DNA of 64,000 nucleotides from an uncultured Alteromonas sp. (GTDB lineage: Bacteria > Pseudomonadota > Gammaproteobacteria > Enterobacterales > Alteromonadaceae): the NCBI RefSeq assembly GCF_913058315.1, contig NZ_CAJXQY010000002.1:23956-87955 (forward strand), written 5' to 3'. The first letter of the stretch is position 1. Every line of letters begins with the position of its first letter. Shown one piece after another: positions 27,515 through 36,597 of this stretch. Made by a program: the position numbers and the translations under genes. The notes under the pieces are model-generated. The model saw only the letters and a list, made by a program, of their open reading frames with translations, had not been told where the DNA came from and ran no database searches.

Positions 27515-28951
27515 ATGAGTAAAAAGCTGTACATCAAAACCTGGGGTTGCCAGATGAATGAGTATGATTCGGAAAAAATGGCCGATCTGCTCGATTCAAC
27601 TCACGGGTATACGCTGGCTGAAGAAGCGGAGCAGGCCGATGTTATTTTGCTCAACACCTGCTCTATCCGCGAAAAAGCTCAGGAAAAAGTGTTCCATCAA
27701 CTGGGCCGCTGGAAGAATCTGAAAAAGACTAACCCGGATCTGATCATTGGTGTGGGCGGCTGTGTGGCCTCACAGGAAGGCGATCATATTCGTCAGCGCG
27801 CGCCTTTTGTTGATGTGATTTTCGGTCCGCAAACCCTGCATCGTTTGCCCGAGATGATTAATCAAATCCAGGCTGGCGAAACGGCTGTTGTGGATGTCAG
27901 CTTCCCCGAAATCGAAAAATTCGACCGCCTGCCAGAGCCCCGCGCAGAAGGCCCAACCGCATTCGTATCGATTATGGAAGGCTGTTCCAAGTACTGCAGT
28001 TTCTGTGTGGTGCCTTATACCCGTGGCGAAGAAGTCAGCCGCCCGGTGGATGACGTGTTGCTGGAAGTCGCCCAACTGGCGGAACAAGGCGTACGGGAAG
28101 TCAATCTGCTTGGCCAGAATGTGAATGCTTTCCGTGGTGAACACCACGACGGCAGTGTTTGCCGTTTTGCAGAATTGCTGGAATTGATTGCTGCCATTGA
28201 TGGTATCGACCGAATTCGATACACCACGTCGCATCCGGTGGAATTTACCGACGATATTATTGCGGTTTACGAAACGGTGCCAGAGCTGGTTGATCACCTG
28301 CACCTGCCGGTGCAAAGTGGCTCAGACCGTATTCTGAATTTAATGAAACGTGGTCACACGGCCCTTGAATATAAATCAAAGATCCGCAAATTACGTAAAG
28401 TGCGCCCGAATATCAGCATGTCATCAGACTTTATTATCGGCTTTCCCGGTGAAACCGATGCTGACTTTGAAGCCACGATGGATTTAATTCAGGCGGTCGA
28501 TTATGACCTGAGTTTCAGCTTTATTTACTCGGCGCGTCCGGGGACTCCGGCGGCGGATGCGGTGGATGATGTAAGTGAAGATGCCAAAAAACAACGTCTT
28601 TATTTATTGCAGCAACGTATTAATCAGCAGGCACTGCGCATTGCCCGCAACATGCTGGATACCGAGCAACGCATTCTGGTGGAAGGCCCATCGAAAAAAG
28701 ACATAATGGAGTTACAGGGGCGTACCGAAAATAACCGTGTGGTTAACTTCCCGGGCACGCCGGATATGATAGGTGAGTTTGTGGATGTCAAAATCACCGA
28801 TGTATTCAGTAACTCATTGCGTGGTGAAGTGGTTCGTCGTGAGGCCGATATGGGCCTGCGCGTTGCCGTATCACCACAAAGTATATTAGCCCGGCATCAG
28901 GCAGAGTTACCTGATGAACTTGGCGTAACCCAATTTCAACCTTCAATTTAA
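27515..28951 (+). CDS. miaB: tRNA-2-methylthio-N6-dimethylallyladenosine synthase MiaB
   Basis: Radical-SAM methylthiotransferase acting on i6A37 of tRNAs that read UNN codons. 478 aa. N-terminal cluster cysteines C12, C49 and C83, the radical SAM motif C157-x3-C161-x2-C164 ([16 protein letters not shown]), and a C-terminal TRAM domain (about 380-450). First gene of the miaB-ybeZ-ybeY-corC-lnt run. Confidence 0.98.
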   Translation: MSKKLYIKTWGCQMNEYDSEKMADLLDSTHGYTLAEEAEQADVILLNTCSIREKAQEKVFHQLGRWKNLKKTNPDLIIGVGGCVASQEGDHIRQRAPFVDVIFGPQTLHRLPEMINQIQAGETAVVDVSFPEIEKFDRLPEPRAEGPTAFVSIMEGCSKYCSFCVVPYTRGEEVSRPVDDVLLEVAQLAEQGVREVNLLGQNVNAFRGEHHDGSVCRFAELLELIAAIDGIDRIRYTTSHPVEFTDDIIAVYETVPELVDHLHLPVQSGSDRILNLMKRGHTALEYKSKIRKLRKVRPNISMSSDFIIGFPGETDADFEATMDLIQAVDYDLSFSFIYSARPGTPAADAVDDVSEDAKKQRLYLLQQRINQQALRIARNMLDTEQRILVEGPSKKDIMELQGRTENNRVVNFPGTPDMIGEFVDVKITDVFSNSLRGEVVRREADMGLRVAVSPQSILARHQAELPDELGVTQFQPSI

Positions 28952-28967
28952 GAGGCAGTAAAGCAAC

Positions 28968-30020
28968 TTGAGTAAACTGGTAAGTAATGAAGTAGTCCTG
29001 GAACCGGAAGATAATAAACGGTTGTCCAGTTTGTGCGGCCCGTTTGACGACAACATCAAGCAAATTGAACGTCGTCTGGGCGTCGAGATCACCTACCGCA
29101 ACAACTTCTTTAAGATTGTTGGGGAGCCTCAACAAACCAATGGGGCTGTTGAATTACTCAAGTTACTGTATATCGAGACACAGCCGGTGAAAGGCCTGGT
29201 GCCGGATTTACCGCCCGAGCAGGTTCATCTTGCCATTCAGGAAGCCAATTGCCTGGAACGTGAGGAATCCGGCCAGTACGGCAGGGAAATTAATATCAAA
29301 ACCAAGCGTGGCGTGATCAAACCACGTAATCCGCATCAGGCGCAATATGTAGCCAATGTGGTTAATCACGATATTACCTTTGGCATTGGACCGGCGGGAA
29401 CCGGCAAAACCTACCTTGCAGTTGCTTGTGCAGTAGACGCCCTGGAGCGTCAGGAAGTGCGTCGTATTCTGCTCACCCGCCCGGCAGTAGAAGCCGGCGA
29501 GAAACTCGGTTTTCTGCCTGGCGATCTCTCTCAGAAGGTCGACCCCTACCTGCGCCCCCTTTACGATGCCCTGTTTGAAATGATGGGTTTCGAAAAAGTA
29601 GAAAAGCTCATGGAACGCAACGTTATTGAAGTAGCTCCGCTGGCATACATGCGCGGCCGTACGCTCAATGATGCGTTTATTATTCTAGATGAAAGCCAGA
29701 ATACCACCGTGGAACAGATGAAAATGTTTCTGACGCGTATCGGCTTTAACTCTCAGGCGGTTATTACCGGCGATATCACCCAGGTAGATTTACCCCGAGG
29801 TGCACGCTCAGGTCTGCGCCACGCGATTAATGTACTGCAGGATGTGAATGATATCTCGTTTAATTTCTTCACCGCTGGCGATGTAGTACGTCACCCGGTT
29901 GTTGCCCGTATTGTGCAGGCTTATGAAGATTACGACGCTGAGCAGGAACGCATTCGGATTGCAAAAAAGGCTGCCCAGGAACAGGAAAAGCAAGACAAGT
30001 CTGATGAGAGTGACGATTAA
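28968..30020 (+). CDS. ybeZ: PhoH-like ATPase YbeZ
   Basis: 350 aa from a TTG start (GAGG upstream). Walker A GPAGTGKT (141-148), Walker B FIILDESQN, and the KH-like N-terminal half (about 20-75). PhoH-like proteins are P-loop NTPases with proposed RNA-helicase roles and work with YbeY in rRNA processing. It abuts ybeY directly: the TAA is followed at once by its GTG. The C-terminus is a charged KQDKSDESDD tail. Confidence 0.95.
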   Translation: MSKLVSNEVVLEPEDNKRLSSLCGPFDDNIKQIERRLGVEITYRNNFFKIVGEPQQTNGAVELLKLLYIETQPVKGLVPDLPPEQVHLAIQEANCLEREESGQYGREINIKTKRGVIKPRNPHQAQYVANVVNHDITFGIGPAGTGKTYLAVACAVDALERQEVRRILLTRPAVEAGEKLGFLPGDLSQKVDPYLRPLYDALFEMMGFEKVEKLMERNVIEVAPLAYMRGRTLNDAFIILDESQNTTVEQMKMFLTRIGFNSQAVITGDITQVDLPRGARSGLRHAINVLQDVNDISFNFFTAGDVVRHPVVARIVQAYEDYDAEQERIRIAKKAAQEQEKQDKSDESDD

Positions 30021-30494
30021 GTGAGCGCCATTGTAGATTACCAGCAGGCCTATGAGGGCGACGCTGAACTGATTGCTTCGATACCAGACGAAGCCCAGCT
30101 TACTGCGTGGGCTTCATTGGTGCTAAATCACCTTAAGACGGGTGAAAAAGAGATCACCGTGCGGTTTGTCGGCAACGAGGAATCACAAACGTTGAATCAC
30201 GAATATCGCGGCAAGGACAAGCCTACGAATGTGTTATCCTTCCCGTTTGAGTGCCCGCCAGAAGTGCCTCTCAACCTGCTGGGGGACCTGGTGATTTGCG
30301 TGCCGGTAATCGCCGCAGAAGCGGCTGAGCAGCACAAACAAATTGGCGATCATTACGCTCATATGATGATTCACGGTACGTTGCATTTACTGGGGTATGA
30401 TCATATTGAAGAGGCAGAGGCCGACGCCATGGAGCAACTTGAAATTGCTCTGTTAGCCAAATTATCCATTGACGACCCGTATCAAGACGATTAA
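30021..30494 (+). CDS. ybeY: endoribonuclease YbeY
   Basis: 157 aa, GTG start. Zinc-binding HGTLHLLGYDH with His118, His122 and His128. Needed for 16S rRNA 3'-end maturation and ribosome quality control. It sits between ybeZ and corC, its normal neighbours. Confidence 0.97.
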   Translation: MSAIVDYQQAYEGDAELIASIPDEAQLTAWASLVLNHLKTGEKEITVRFVGNEESQTLNHEYRGKDKPTNVLSFPFECPPEVPLNLLGDLVICVPVIAAEAAEQHKQIGDHYAHMMIHGTLHLLGYDHIEEAEADAMEQLEIALLAKLSIDDPYQDD

Positions 30495-30594
30495 CTTTGC
30501 AAAAGACGCAGACGCTTTTTCATTGTTCATGCGGGCCGTAAAGCCATAAATAAACAAGAAACAGACCCTATAACGCTAATTAGACACGGACATT

Positions 30595-31458
30595 ATGAGC
30601 GACGATAACCCCCACTCTACCAACGGCTCCTCGGGAAAAAGCTGGTTTGATAAACTGAAGCTGTCATTCTCCGGAGAGCCGCAAAGTAAAGAAGACCTGG
30701 TTGAGGTCATCACTGAAGCCGAACAACGAGAGCTGATTGACCCTCAAACCAGAGAAATGATCGAAGGCGTTATCGGCGTCAACGAAATGCGGGTAAGAGA
30801 CATTATGATCCCGCGCGCTCAAATGGTCACCATCGATATTGACCAGCCGGTTGAAGAATTTTTACCTGTCATGCTCGACAGTGCACACTCCAGATTCCCC
30901 GTAATCAATGAAGATAAAGATCACATCGAAGGCATCTTACTGGCCAAAGATCTGCTCCGCTATGCATTTATTAATAACGACGATCAGACCTTTCATTTAC
31001 GTGATGTATTGCGCCCGGCCGTCATCGTCCCCGAAAGTAAACGGGTAGATGTACTGTTAAAAGAGTTCCGTCAGCAACGTTATCACATGGCCATCGTAGT
31101 CGATGAATACGGCGGTGTTTCAGGCCTGGTAACCATTGAAGATATACTGGAGCTGATTGTTGGTGAAATTGAAGACGAATATGATTTGGAAGAAGATGGT
31201 ACCGATGATATTCGCCCGCTGAATAAATATACCTACTCAGTAAAAGCACTGGTGCCGGTAGACGAATTTAACCGTTTCTTTGAGACTAAATTCAGCGAAG
31301 AAGAAGCCGACACCATTGGCGGCATTGTGTTGAAAGCCTTTGGCCACATGCCTGCCACCAGCGATGAAATTGTTATCGACAATATCCAGTTTAAAATCAC
31401 CAACTCGGATAAACGCCGGTTGATGCAACTGAAAGTGACCCTGCCAGACCTGGAGTAA
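30595..31458 (+). CDS. corC: CBS-domain Mg2+/Co2+ efflux-associated protein CorC (YbeX)
   Basis: 287 aa, cytoplasmic. Two CBS domains (about 68-130 and 135-190; RDIMIPRAQMVTIDID, VVDEYGGVSGLVTIEDILELIVGEI) followed by a CorC_HlyC transporter-associated domain (about 205-280). Unlike the HlyC/CorC membrane transporters it lacks a DUF21 membrane domain, as for YbeX. 100 bases separate it from ybeY and 5 from lnt. Confidence 0.95.
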   Translation: MSDDNPHSTNGSSGKSWFDKLKLSFSGEPQSKEDLVEVITEAEQRELIDPQTREMIEGVIGVNEMRVRDIMIPRAQMVTIDIDQPVEEFLPVMLDSAHSRFPVINEDKDHIEGILLAKDLLRYAFINNDDQTFHLRDVLRPAVIVPESKRVDVLLKEFRQQRYHMAIVVDEYGGVSGLVTIEDILELIVGEIEDEYDLEEDGTDDIRPLNKYTYSVKALVPVDEFNRFFETKFSEEEADTIGGIVLKAFGHMPATSDEIVIDNIQFKITNSDKRRLMQLKVTLPDLE

Positions 31459-31463
31459 TTGGC

Positions 31464-32987
31464 TTGAGAAAGTGGCTTCCTTTAGTGCTGGTCCTGTTGG
31501 CCGGCACGTCGTTAACTATGGCCTATGCCCCTTTCGATTTATGGCTTATTACGCCTGTCGCTCTGGTGGTGGCGCTACGTCAATTACTCCTTACTGATAC
31601 CCTTAAAAAAGCGTTCTGGCTGGGCTGGACCTTTGGTCTGGGTTGGTTTGGCGCCGGAGTAAGCTGGGTGCATGTGAGTATTGCCGACTTTGGCGGTATG
31701 CCACTCATTGCTTCAGTGCTGATGATGTTTTTATTAAGCGCTTATCTGGCGCTGTTTCCCGCCATCAGTTTTTACCTTGCCAAACGGTTTGTAAAGCCGG
31801 CCCTGCTGCCGCTATTGCTGCCGGCTATCTGGTTTTCGGCAGAATGGCTCAGAAGCTGGTTTCTGAGCGGCTTCCCGTGGTTGTCATTAGGGTATAGCCA
31901 GCTCGACAGTCCACTGGCCGGCTGGTTACCTGTAATAGGTGAAACCGGTTTGACCTGGCTGTTAATTGCCATTGTCAGCTCTCTGGCCTGCGCCACCGTC
32001 ACCAAACGTTTTTTACAGGCCATTGTTGTTACCGGCACGCTAACAATTGCGGCGCTGCTGCTAAATACGGTTAACTGGGTCGAGCCGTCTGAGCCGGTGT
32101 CGATTGGCATGGCCCAGGGCAACATTGCGCAGTCGTTGCGCTGGGTGCCCGAGCAGGATGCGCCCACTATGAATACCTACCGGGCGCTTACCGACCTGAT
32201 ATGGGATAACGACATCATCATCTGGCCTGAAGCAGCCATTCCCAAACTGGAAATGCTCGCTCAGGACTTCATTATAGAGATGAACGATGAAGCTTCCCGG
32301 CACAACACGGCCATTATCACCGGCATCGTCAATTACAATTTTGAAAGTCAGGAAGCCTGGAATAATCTGATCGTTCTGGGGAATGCCCGCCCTGACGATA
32401 ACCAGGGGCAGTACCGTTATTTTCACGGCAATCGATACGCCAAACACCACCTGTTGCCAATCGGTGAATTCGTGCCATTTGAGGACTTATTGAGGCCACT
32501 GGCGCCCCTGTTTGACCTCCCGATGTCATCGTTTAATCGCGGCGAATTTCAGCAGCCTAACCTGCTTGCCAATGGTCTGCATCTGGCCCCGGCCATCTGT
32601 TTTGAAATTGCCTTTCCGCGGCAGGTAAGAGCTAACCTGTACGCCAACACGGATTTTATTATTACCGTGAGCAACGATGCCTGGTTTGGCCGTTCCCACG
32701 GCCCGGCCCAGCATTTACAAATTGCCCGAATGCGGGCTAAAGAGCTGGGTATTGGCGTGATCCGCTCTACCAATAACGGTATATCGGCCTTTATCGACCA
32801 TCAGGGAAAAGTGGTTGCGCAGTTGCCGCAGTTTGAAACTGCCGCTCTATCAGCCAGGCTACCAACCGTCTCAGGCAGCACCCCCTACCGTCGTTGGGGC
32901 GATTTTCCAATGTGGATGTTAACCGCTTTGCTTGGCGTGGTTTTCCTCATTATTAAACTGCGCGAGCGCGGCAGTCAGACCCATTAA
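31464..32987 (+). CDS. lnt: apolipoprotein N-acyltransferase
   Basis: Adds the third acyl chain to lipoproteins at the periplasmic face of the inner membrane. 507 aa from a TTG start. About six to eight membrane helices (1-210) precede a nitrilase domain with the triad Glu (IIWPEAAIP), Lys (YAKHHLLPIGEFVPFE) and Cys (APAICFEIAFP); a last helix lies near 485-500. Last gene of the operon. Confidence 0.96.
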   Translation: MRKWLPLVLVLLAGTSLTMAYAPFDLWLITPVALVVALRQLLLTDTLKKAFWLGWTFGLGWFGAGVSWVHVSIADFGGMPLIASVLMMFLLSAYLALFPAISFYLAKRFVKPALLPLLLPAIWFSAEWLRSWFLSGFPWLSLGYSQLDSPLAGWLPVIGETGLTWLLIAIVSSLACATVTKRFLQAIVVTGTLTIAALLLNTVNWVEPSEPVSIGMAQGNIAQSLRWVPEQDAPTMNTYRALTDLIWDNDIIIWPEAAIPKLEMLAQDFIIEMNDEASRHNTAIITGIVNYNFESQEAWNNLIVLGNARPDDNQGQYRYFHGNRYAKHHLLPIGEFVPFEDLLRPLAPLFDLPMSSFNRGEFQQPNLLANGLHLAPAICFEIAFPRQVRANLYANTDFIITVSNDAWFGRSHGPAQHLQIARMRAKELGIGVIRSTNNGISAFIDHQGKVVAQLPQFETAALSARLPTVSGSTPYRRWGDFPMWMLTALLGVVFLIIKLRERGSQTH

Positions 32988-33089
32988 GGTTTCCTCGCGC
33001 AATAGCGCTGCTTAATCGCGAATAAACTATACCTTGCGCTGGCTAACTGCTAGGTTTGTACCTTAAGCTTTAACATTCCAGAGTATTCA

Positions 33090-34364
33090 ATGAAAACGAT
33101 AATAACACTCCTTGCATTAACGCTGGGCGCTTCTGCCGCGTGTGCTAAAACCACCGTACTGACTGCCGACCGGATGATCGATGTAGAAAATGGCAAGCTG
33201 ATCAATAATGCCGTGGTAGTGATGGAAGATAACACCATTGTGGCTGCCGGTTCGAAACGCTCGGTGACCATTCCGACTGATGCCGATGTGATGGAGCTGG
33301 GCGATTACACGCTTATGCCGGGACTCATGGACATGCACGTTCACCTCACCTCGGATGCCACCAAACACGGCTACAAGCGCCTGGCCGATTCCTTACCGCG
33401 TGTCACCCTGACTGGCGTAAAACACGCTAAAGCCACGCTGATGGCCGGCTTTACCACAGTGCGTAACGTTGGCGCGCCTGGTTTTGCCGATGTGGCGTTA
33501 AGGGATGCCATTAATGATGGCGACATACAAGGGCCACGGATGTTTGTGTCGGGCCCTTCACTGGGCGTAACCGGCGGACACTGCGACAACAACCTGCTGC
33601 CTTATGAGTTTCATACCGTCAGTGAGGGTGTTGCCGATGGCCCCTGGGCTGTGCGTGAAATTGTACGCCGCAATATTAAATACGGCGCCACGGTAATCAA
33701 ATTCTGTGGTACAGGCGGTGTACTTTCCAAAGGCACTAAAGTGGGCGTACAGCAATACACCTTTGAAGAAATGCAGGCGCTGGTAGACGAAGCCCACATG
33801 CGCGGCTTAACGGTTGCCACTCATGCGCACGGTACCAGCGGCATTAATACAGCCATTAAAGCCGGCGTAGACTCGGTAGAGCACGTTAGCTTTCTGGATG
33901 AAGAAGGCATAAAACTGGCCCTTGAGCACGGAACGTATTTCTCAATGGATATCTATGTCACCGAATATATTCTCAGTGAAGGTGCAAAGGCGGGTATCCT
34001 TGAAGAAAGCCTCGCCAAAGAGCGAATTGTTGGCAAACGTCAACGCGAAAACTTTCAGAAAGCCGTTAAGGCCGGGGTGAAAATGGTATTTGGTTCCGAT
34101 GCAGGGGTATATCCTCATGGCGATAACGGCAGACAGTTTGCCCGCATGGTGCGCTTTGGTATGTCACCAATGCAGGCTATTCAGGCTGCCACTATTCATC
34201 CTGCCACCCTGCTTAAGCAACAGGATAACCTGGGCAGTATCAGCGCTGGTAAAAAAGCCGACATTGTGGGCGTTAAAGGTAACCCACTGGATGATATTTC
34301 GCTGCTCGAAAACGTCGGCCTGGTGGTTAAAGATGGTCAAATAGTAAAATCAGTAGCCATGTAA
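33090..34364 (+). CDS. periplasmic metal-dependent amidohydrolase (Xaa-Pro dipeptidase-like)
   Basis: 424 aa with signal peptide (about 1-19). Amidohydrolase-superfamily signatures: D-x-H83-x-H85 (LMDMHVHLTS), VIKFCGTGG with the probable bridging lysine, HAHGTSG, SVEHVSFLD and the metal Asp in FGSDAGVYPHG. It is close to the imidazolonepropionase/prolidase-like group whose members cleave Xaa-Arg or Xaa-Pro dipeptides; the exact substrate cannot be read from sequence. Single-gene unit with its own terminator. Confidence 0.87.
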   Translation: MKTIITLLALTLGASAACAKTTVLTADRMIDVENGKLINNAVVVMEDNTIVAAGSKRSVTIPTDADVMELGDYTLMPGLMDMHVHLTSDATKHGYKRLADSLPRVTLTGVKHAKATLMAGFTTVRNVGAPGFADVALRDAINDGDIQGPRMFVSGPSLGVTGGHCDNNLLPYEFHTVSEGVADGPWAVREIVRRNIKYGATVIKFCGTGGVLSKGTKVGVQQYTFEEMQALVDEAHMRGLTVATHAHGTSGINTAIKAGVDSVEHVSFLDEEGIKLALEHGTYFSMDIYVTEYILSEGAKAGILEESLAKERIVGKRQRENFQKAVKAGVKMVFGSDAGVYPHGDNGRQFARMVRFGMSPMQAIQAATIHPATLLKQQDNLGSISAGKKADIVGVKGNPLDDISLLENVGLVVKDGQIVKSVAM

Positions 34365-34387
34365 AGCATTGATTAAATTAACACTTT

Positions 34388-34420
34388 AAAAAATCCCGCC
34401 AAATAGTGCGGGATTTTTTT
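34388..34420 (+). terminator. terminator after the amidohydrolase
   Basis: AAAAAATCCCGC (34388-34399), 8-base loop, GCGGGATTTTTT (34408-34419). Confidence 0.92.
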
Positions 34421-34430
34421 ATTGCCGCTA

Positions 34431-34455
34431 TTGAAAAAAAGCCGCCAGCACATAT
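34431..34455 (+). promoter_or_regulatory. possible heat-shock (sigma-32) promoter
   Basis: TTGAAA (34431-34436) and GCACATAT (34448-34455) resemble CTTGAAA and CCCCATNT with an 11-bp spacer, at the short end for sigma-32. It precedes the leader of the small heat-shock gene. Confidence 0.4.
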
Positions 34456-34465
34456 CTCTTTTAGT

Positions 34466-34557
34466 GTCGGGGCTTAACGATAAGGCCGACGGAACCATCG
34501 CCGCTAAGCGGGATGGTGTTAAACCTAACTTTACATATTGCTTAATTGCGAGGATAT
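34466..34557 (+). promoter_or_regulatory. ROSE-type RNA thermometer in the hsp20 leader
   Basis: Three successive hairpins. (1) 34466-34490: GTCGG/CCGAC plus CTTA/TAAG. (2) 34494-34517: ACCATC-CCGC/GCGG-GATGGT with one bulged G. (3) 34535-34557: ATATT(G)CT pairs with AGGATAT across an 8-base loop. Hairpin 3 hides the Shine-Dalgarno AGGA (34551-34554) using TTGCT, the conserved U(U/C)GCU motif of ROSE elements with its unpaired G. Heat should open it and allow translation. Confidence 0.82.
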
Positions 34558-34561
34558 GACT

Positions 34562-35017
34562 ATGCGTACTATCGATCTATCTCCACTTTACCGTTCTTTT
34601 ATTGGTTTTGACCGTCTGGCATCCATGATTGATGCAGCTTCTCAAAACGGCAATCAAACCACTTATCCGCCTTACAACATTGAGTTACTGGGCGAAGACA
34701 AATACCGAATCAGCATGGCCGTAGCCGGCTTCAGCAAAGACGATGTGACCATCGAAGTGCTCGAAAACGCGCTGACTGTGGCCGGTAAAAAAGACGCCGA
34801 GGAAAGCCAGAATGAGGAACAAAAACGCCAGTTCCTGCACAAAGGTATTTCCGAGCGTACGTTTGAACGTAAGTTCCACTTGGGCGATCACGTGAAAGTA
34901 ACGGGCGCTAACCTGGAACACGGGTTATTAAATATCGACCTGGAACGCGAAATTCCGGAAGAGAAAAAACCCCGCCATATTGAAATTGGCAGTGCATTAC
35001 TGGAAAACAAACAGTAA
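34562..35017 (+). CDS. ibpA: small heat-shock protein Hsp20, IbpA-like
   Basis: 151 aa from the ATG at 34562, giving MRTIDLSPLYRSFIGFDRL as in Escherichia IbpA; AGGA lies 7 bases upstream. (An ATG at 34556 is too close to the SD.) Alpha-crystallin domain about 38-130 (YPPYNIELLGEDKYRISMAVAGF, FERKFHLGDHVKVTGANLEHGLLNIDLERE) and a C-terminal IEI motif (RHIEIGSALL) for oligomer assembly. ATP-independent holdase that binds aggregating proteins. Controlled by the leader thermometer. Confidence 0.95.
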   Translation: MRTIDLSPLYRSFIGFDRLASMIDAASQNGNQTTYPPYNIELLGEDKYRISMAVAGFSKDDVTIEVLENALTVAGKKDAEESQNEEQKRQFLHKGISERTFERKFHLGDHVKVTGANLEHGLLNIDLEREIPEEKKPRHIEIGSALLENKQ

Positions 35018-35041
35018 CCACTAAGACATTATCTCCCTGCT

Positions 35042-35068
35042 AAGCGGCGCTCAATGCGCCGCTTTTTA
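35042..35068 (+). terminator. terminator after hsp20
   Basis: AAGCGGCGC, loop TCAAT, GCGCCGCTT followed by TTTATT. Confidence 0.9.
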
Positions 35069-35203
35069 TTGCTTAATCTGCAGTTTATCATAGCTGAACT
35101 GACGGTCCGTTAAAGACAGGACCCTCAGCTTACACAAAAATACGCAGCGGAAATTTGTCCGCGTTTTGCGATTGTTATAATCACACTGTGCACAACTCAA
35201 ATT

Positions 35204-35917
35204 TCAATTATCACTCAACGAAACTCTACAGGCTGTAACTTCTGACTTGTCGTTCTTAAGGACAAGCTCTGTATCTTCTGACGTTACGTTTGTTATGCCT
35301 AATTTATGCAAATCCCGAATAGGGTAATTCCAACCCGCAGCACCAGTCTGTTTTTGACAATTAAATCTATCCAACTGCCCGTATGTTGTAATTTTTTGAT
35401 CGACACCAATGAGTTGAAAAAACGCAGTTTCTTCATCCTTCCATGGTTTGAGTGCAGCGTTTGCTAAAGCTAGTTTTGACGCTTTCCTGTTGGGAATGAG
35501 ATATTCATACCAACGCAGGTCCAGTTTCCAATGCTGTTGGAATGCGCCACCATGCCAGCCGACGATAGCTCCTTTCAGAACATGGACGCTTGAGGCTGAT
35601 GTGAATAGGTAATTTGCGCAACTGGAAAAGCATAAGTTTTCGATTGTGACCTTAATCTTGTTTTCGTGAATCCAGTTGCCAAAGATGATCCCTGCTCTGG
35701 CATTCCCCCCAGGACTATCAATATGTAATTTGTTAATTGGTTGACGACTATGGCGAGCCATTTCCAATGCCTTTAACACCATCAGACCTGTAATCTCGCC
35801 TTTGTAATAGAGTGTATCTTCAATGACTCTAAGCTCCGCGGGCTCTTTGTACTCGGTAGGAATATTTGTACATGAAGAAATTAGCAAAATTAGACTAGCA
35901 ATATAAATGAGTTTCAC
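35204..35917 (-). CDS. cassette gene: ClpP/crotonase-fold periplasmic lipoprotein
   Basis: 237 aa from a GTG start with AAGGGA 8 bases upstream. Signal peptide with lipobox ISSC (Cys16). LHIDSPGGNARAG (oxyanion strand with GG) and NLCFSSCANYLFTSAS (candidate serine nucleophile on the following helix) fit the ClpP-like fold of the COG3904 periplasmic group; IVGWHGGAF supplies a possible catalytic His. Function is unproved. It begins 16 bases after the GTTATAA core of the previous attC, so it is the last cassette. Its own attC is not clearly recognisable. Confidence 0.7.
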   Translation of the reverse strand: MKLIYIASLILLISSCTNIPTEYKEPAELRVIEDTLYYKGEITGLMVLKALEMARHSRQPINKLHIDSPGGNARAGIIFGNWIHENKIKVTIENLCFSSCANYLFTSASSVHVLKGAIVGWHGGAFQQHWKLDLRWYEYLIPNRKASKLALANAALKPWKDEETAFFQLIGVDQKITTYGQLDRFNCQKQTGAAGWNYPIRDLHKLGITNVTSEDTELVLKNDKSEVTACRVSLSDN

Positions 35918-35932
35918 TAAATTCCCTTTTAG

Positions 35933-36046
35933 TTATAACGCCCAGCATGGGGACGGAAACACATGGACTAGAATTAAGAACGAAGTAACGCCCCCATATG
36001 TTTGCGTCCCATCGAGCTTGCAAGCGACTGCAGCAGACTGTTAGGC
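35933..36046 (-). repeat. attC site 5
   Basis: 114 bp. Inverse core GCCTAAC (36046-36040) holds the stop of the upstream gene; core GTTATAA (35939-35933). Internal imperfect arms GGGACGCAAACATATGGG and CCATGTGTTTCCGTCCC can fold back on each other. Confidence 0.78.
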
Positions 36047-36484
36047 ATAAATGCGTTCCAAGAAGTACGTTACCCCTAGCGAAACAAAAATAAATGAGGC
36101 ATTGATCAACGCCCGAACAGGCCAGGTAAAATGACCGTATGTTATTCCTGCGCTTTTTGAAGCTATCACCATTAACCCCATTATCCCAAACCAGGGGGTG
36201 ATAAATACAATGGCTTTCCACTTTATGATTGATACGGCTACATCGTGAAGCGCGCCACTGACTATGAATGTGATGAGAGTCGCTGCCGGAAAAGGTAAAA
36301 AATTGGCAAGCGGTCGCATGACATAGCGAGATAAATAATAGCTCCAGATAGGATTCCAGTAGCGCCAAAAATCGGGGAAAGACTTTGCACCGAAAGAACG
36401 TGAAAGCATATTTCTCATGGAGTGACTTGCACCCAGAGGGACACCAGTTCGTCTCTTAACATATTGTGACAATGAGCTTTGCAT
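36041..36484 (-). CDS. cassette gene: short MBOAT-like membrane protein
   Basis: 147 aa. DFWRYWNPIWSYYLSRYVMRPL followed by TLITFIVSGALHD resembles the core of membrane-bound O-acyltransferases, in which an aromatic/basic FWRRWH stretch and a conserved His in SGxLHD lie near the active site. Three or four hydrophobic helices. It is far shorter than classical MBOATs (350-500 aa), so it may be a minimal variant of unknown activity. Its ATG is 21 bases after the attC 4 core and its TAA is in attC 5. Confidence 0.62.
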   Translation of the reverse strand: MQSSLSQYVKRRTGVPLGASHSMRNMLSRSFGAKSFPDFWRYWNPIWSYYLSRYVMRPLANFLPFPAATLITFIVSGALHDVAVSIIKWKAIVFITPWFGIMGLMVIASKSAGITYGHFTWPVRALINASFIFVSLGVTYFLERIYA

Positions 36485-36504
36485 GATAATCCCGTATGTC
36501 TACC

Positions 36505-36597
36505 ACCTAACTAATAGACGTAAAACGCTTGGCTGTAATTAGCAACGCAGGAGCGCAAACCAAGCTTTTTGCGTCCTACTTGAGCCGTGTGTTATGG
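36505..36597 (-). repeat. attC site 4
   Basis: 93 bp. Inverse core CCATAAC (36597-36591), core GTTAGGT (36511-36505, perfect GTTRRRY). Internal arms GACGCAAAAAGCTTGG and CCAAGCGTTTTACGTC are near-perfect inverted repeats. Confidence 0.82.

Noticed and set aside
35895..36368. A 157-aa frame overlapping the MBOAT-like cassette gene
   Set aside because: It crosses attC site 5 and has no membrane-protein logic; the frame at 36041-36484 begins and ends at cassette boundaries.
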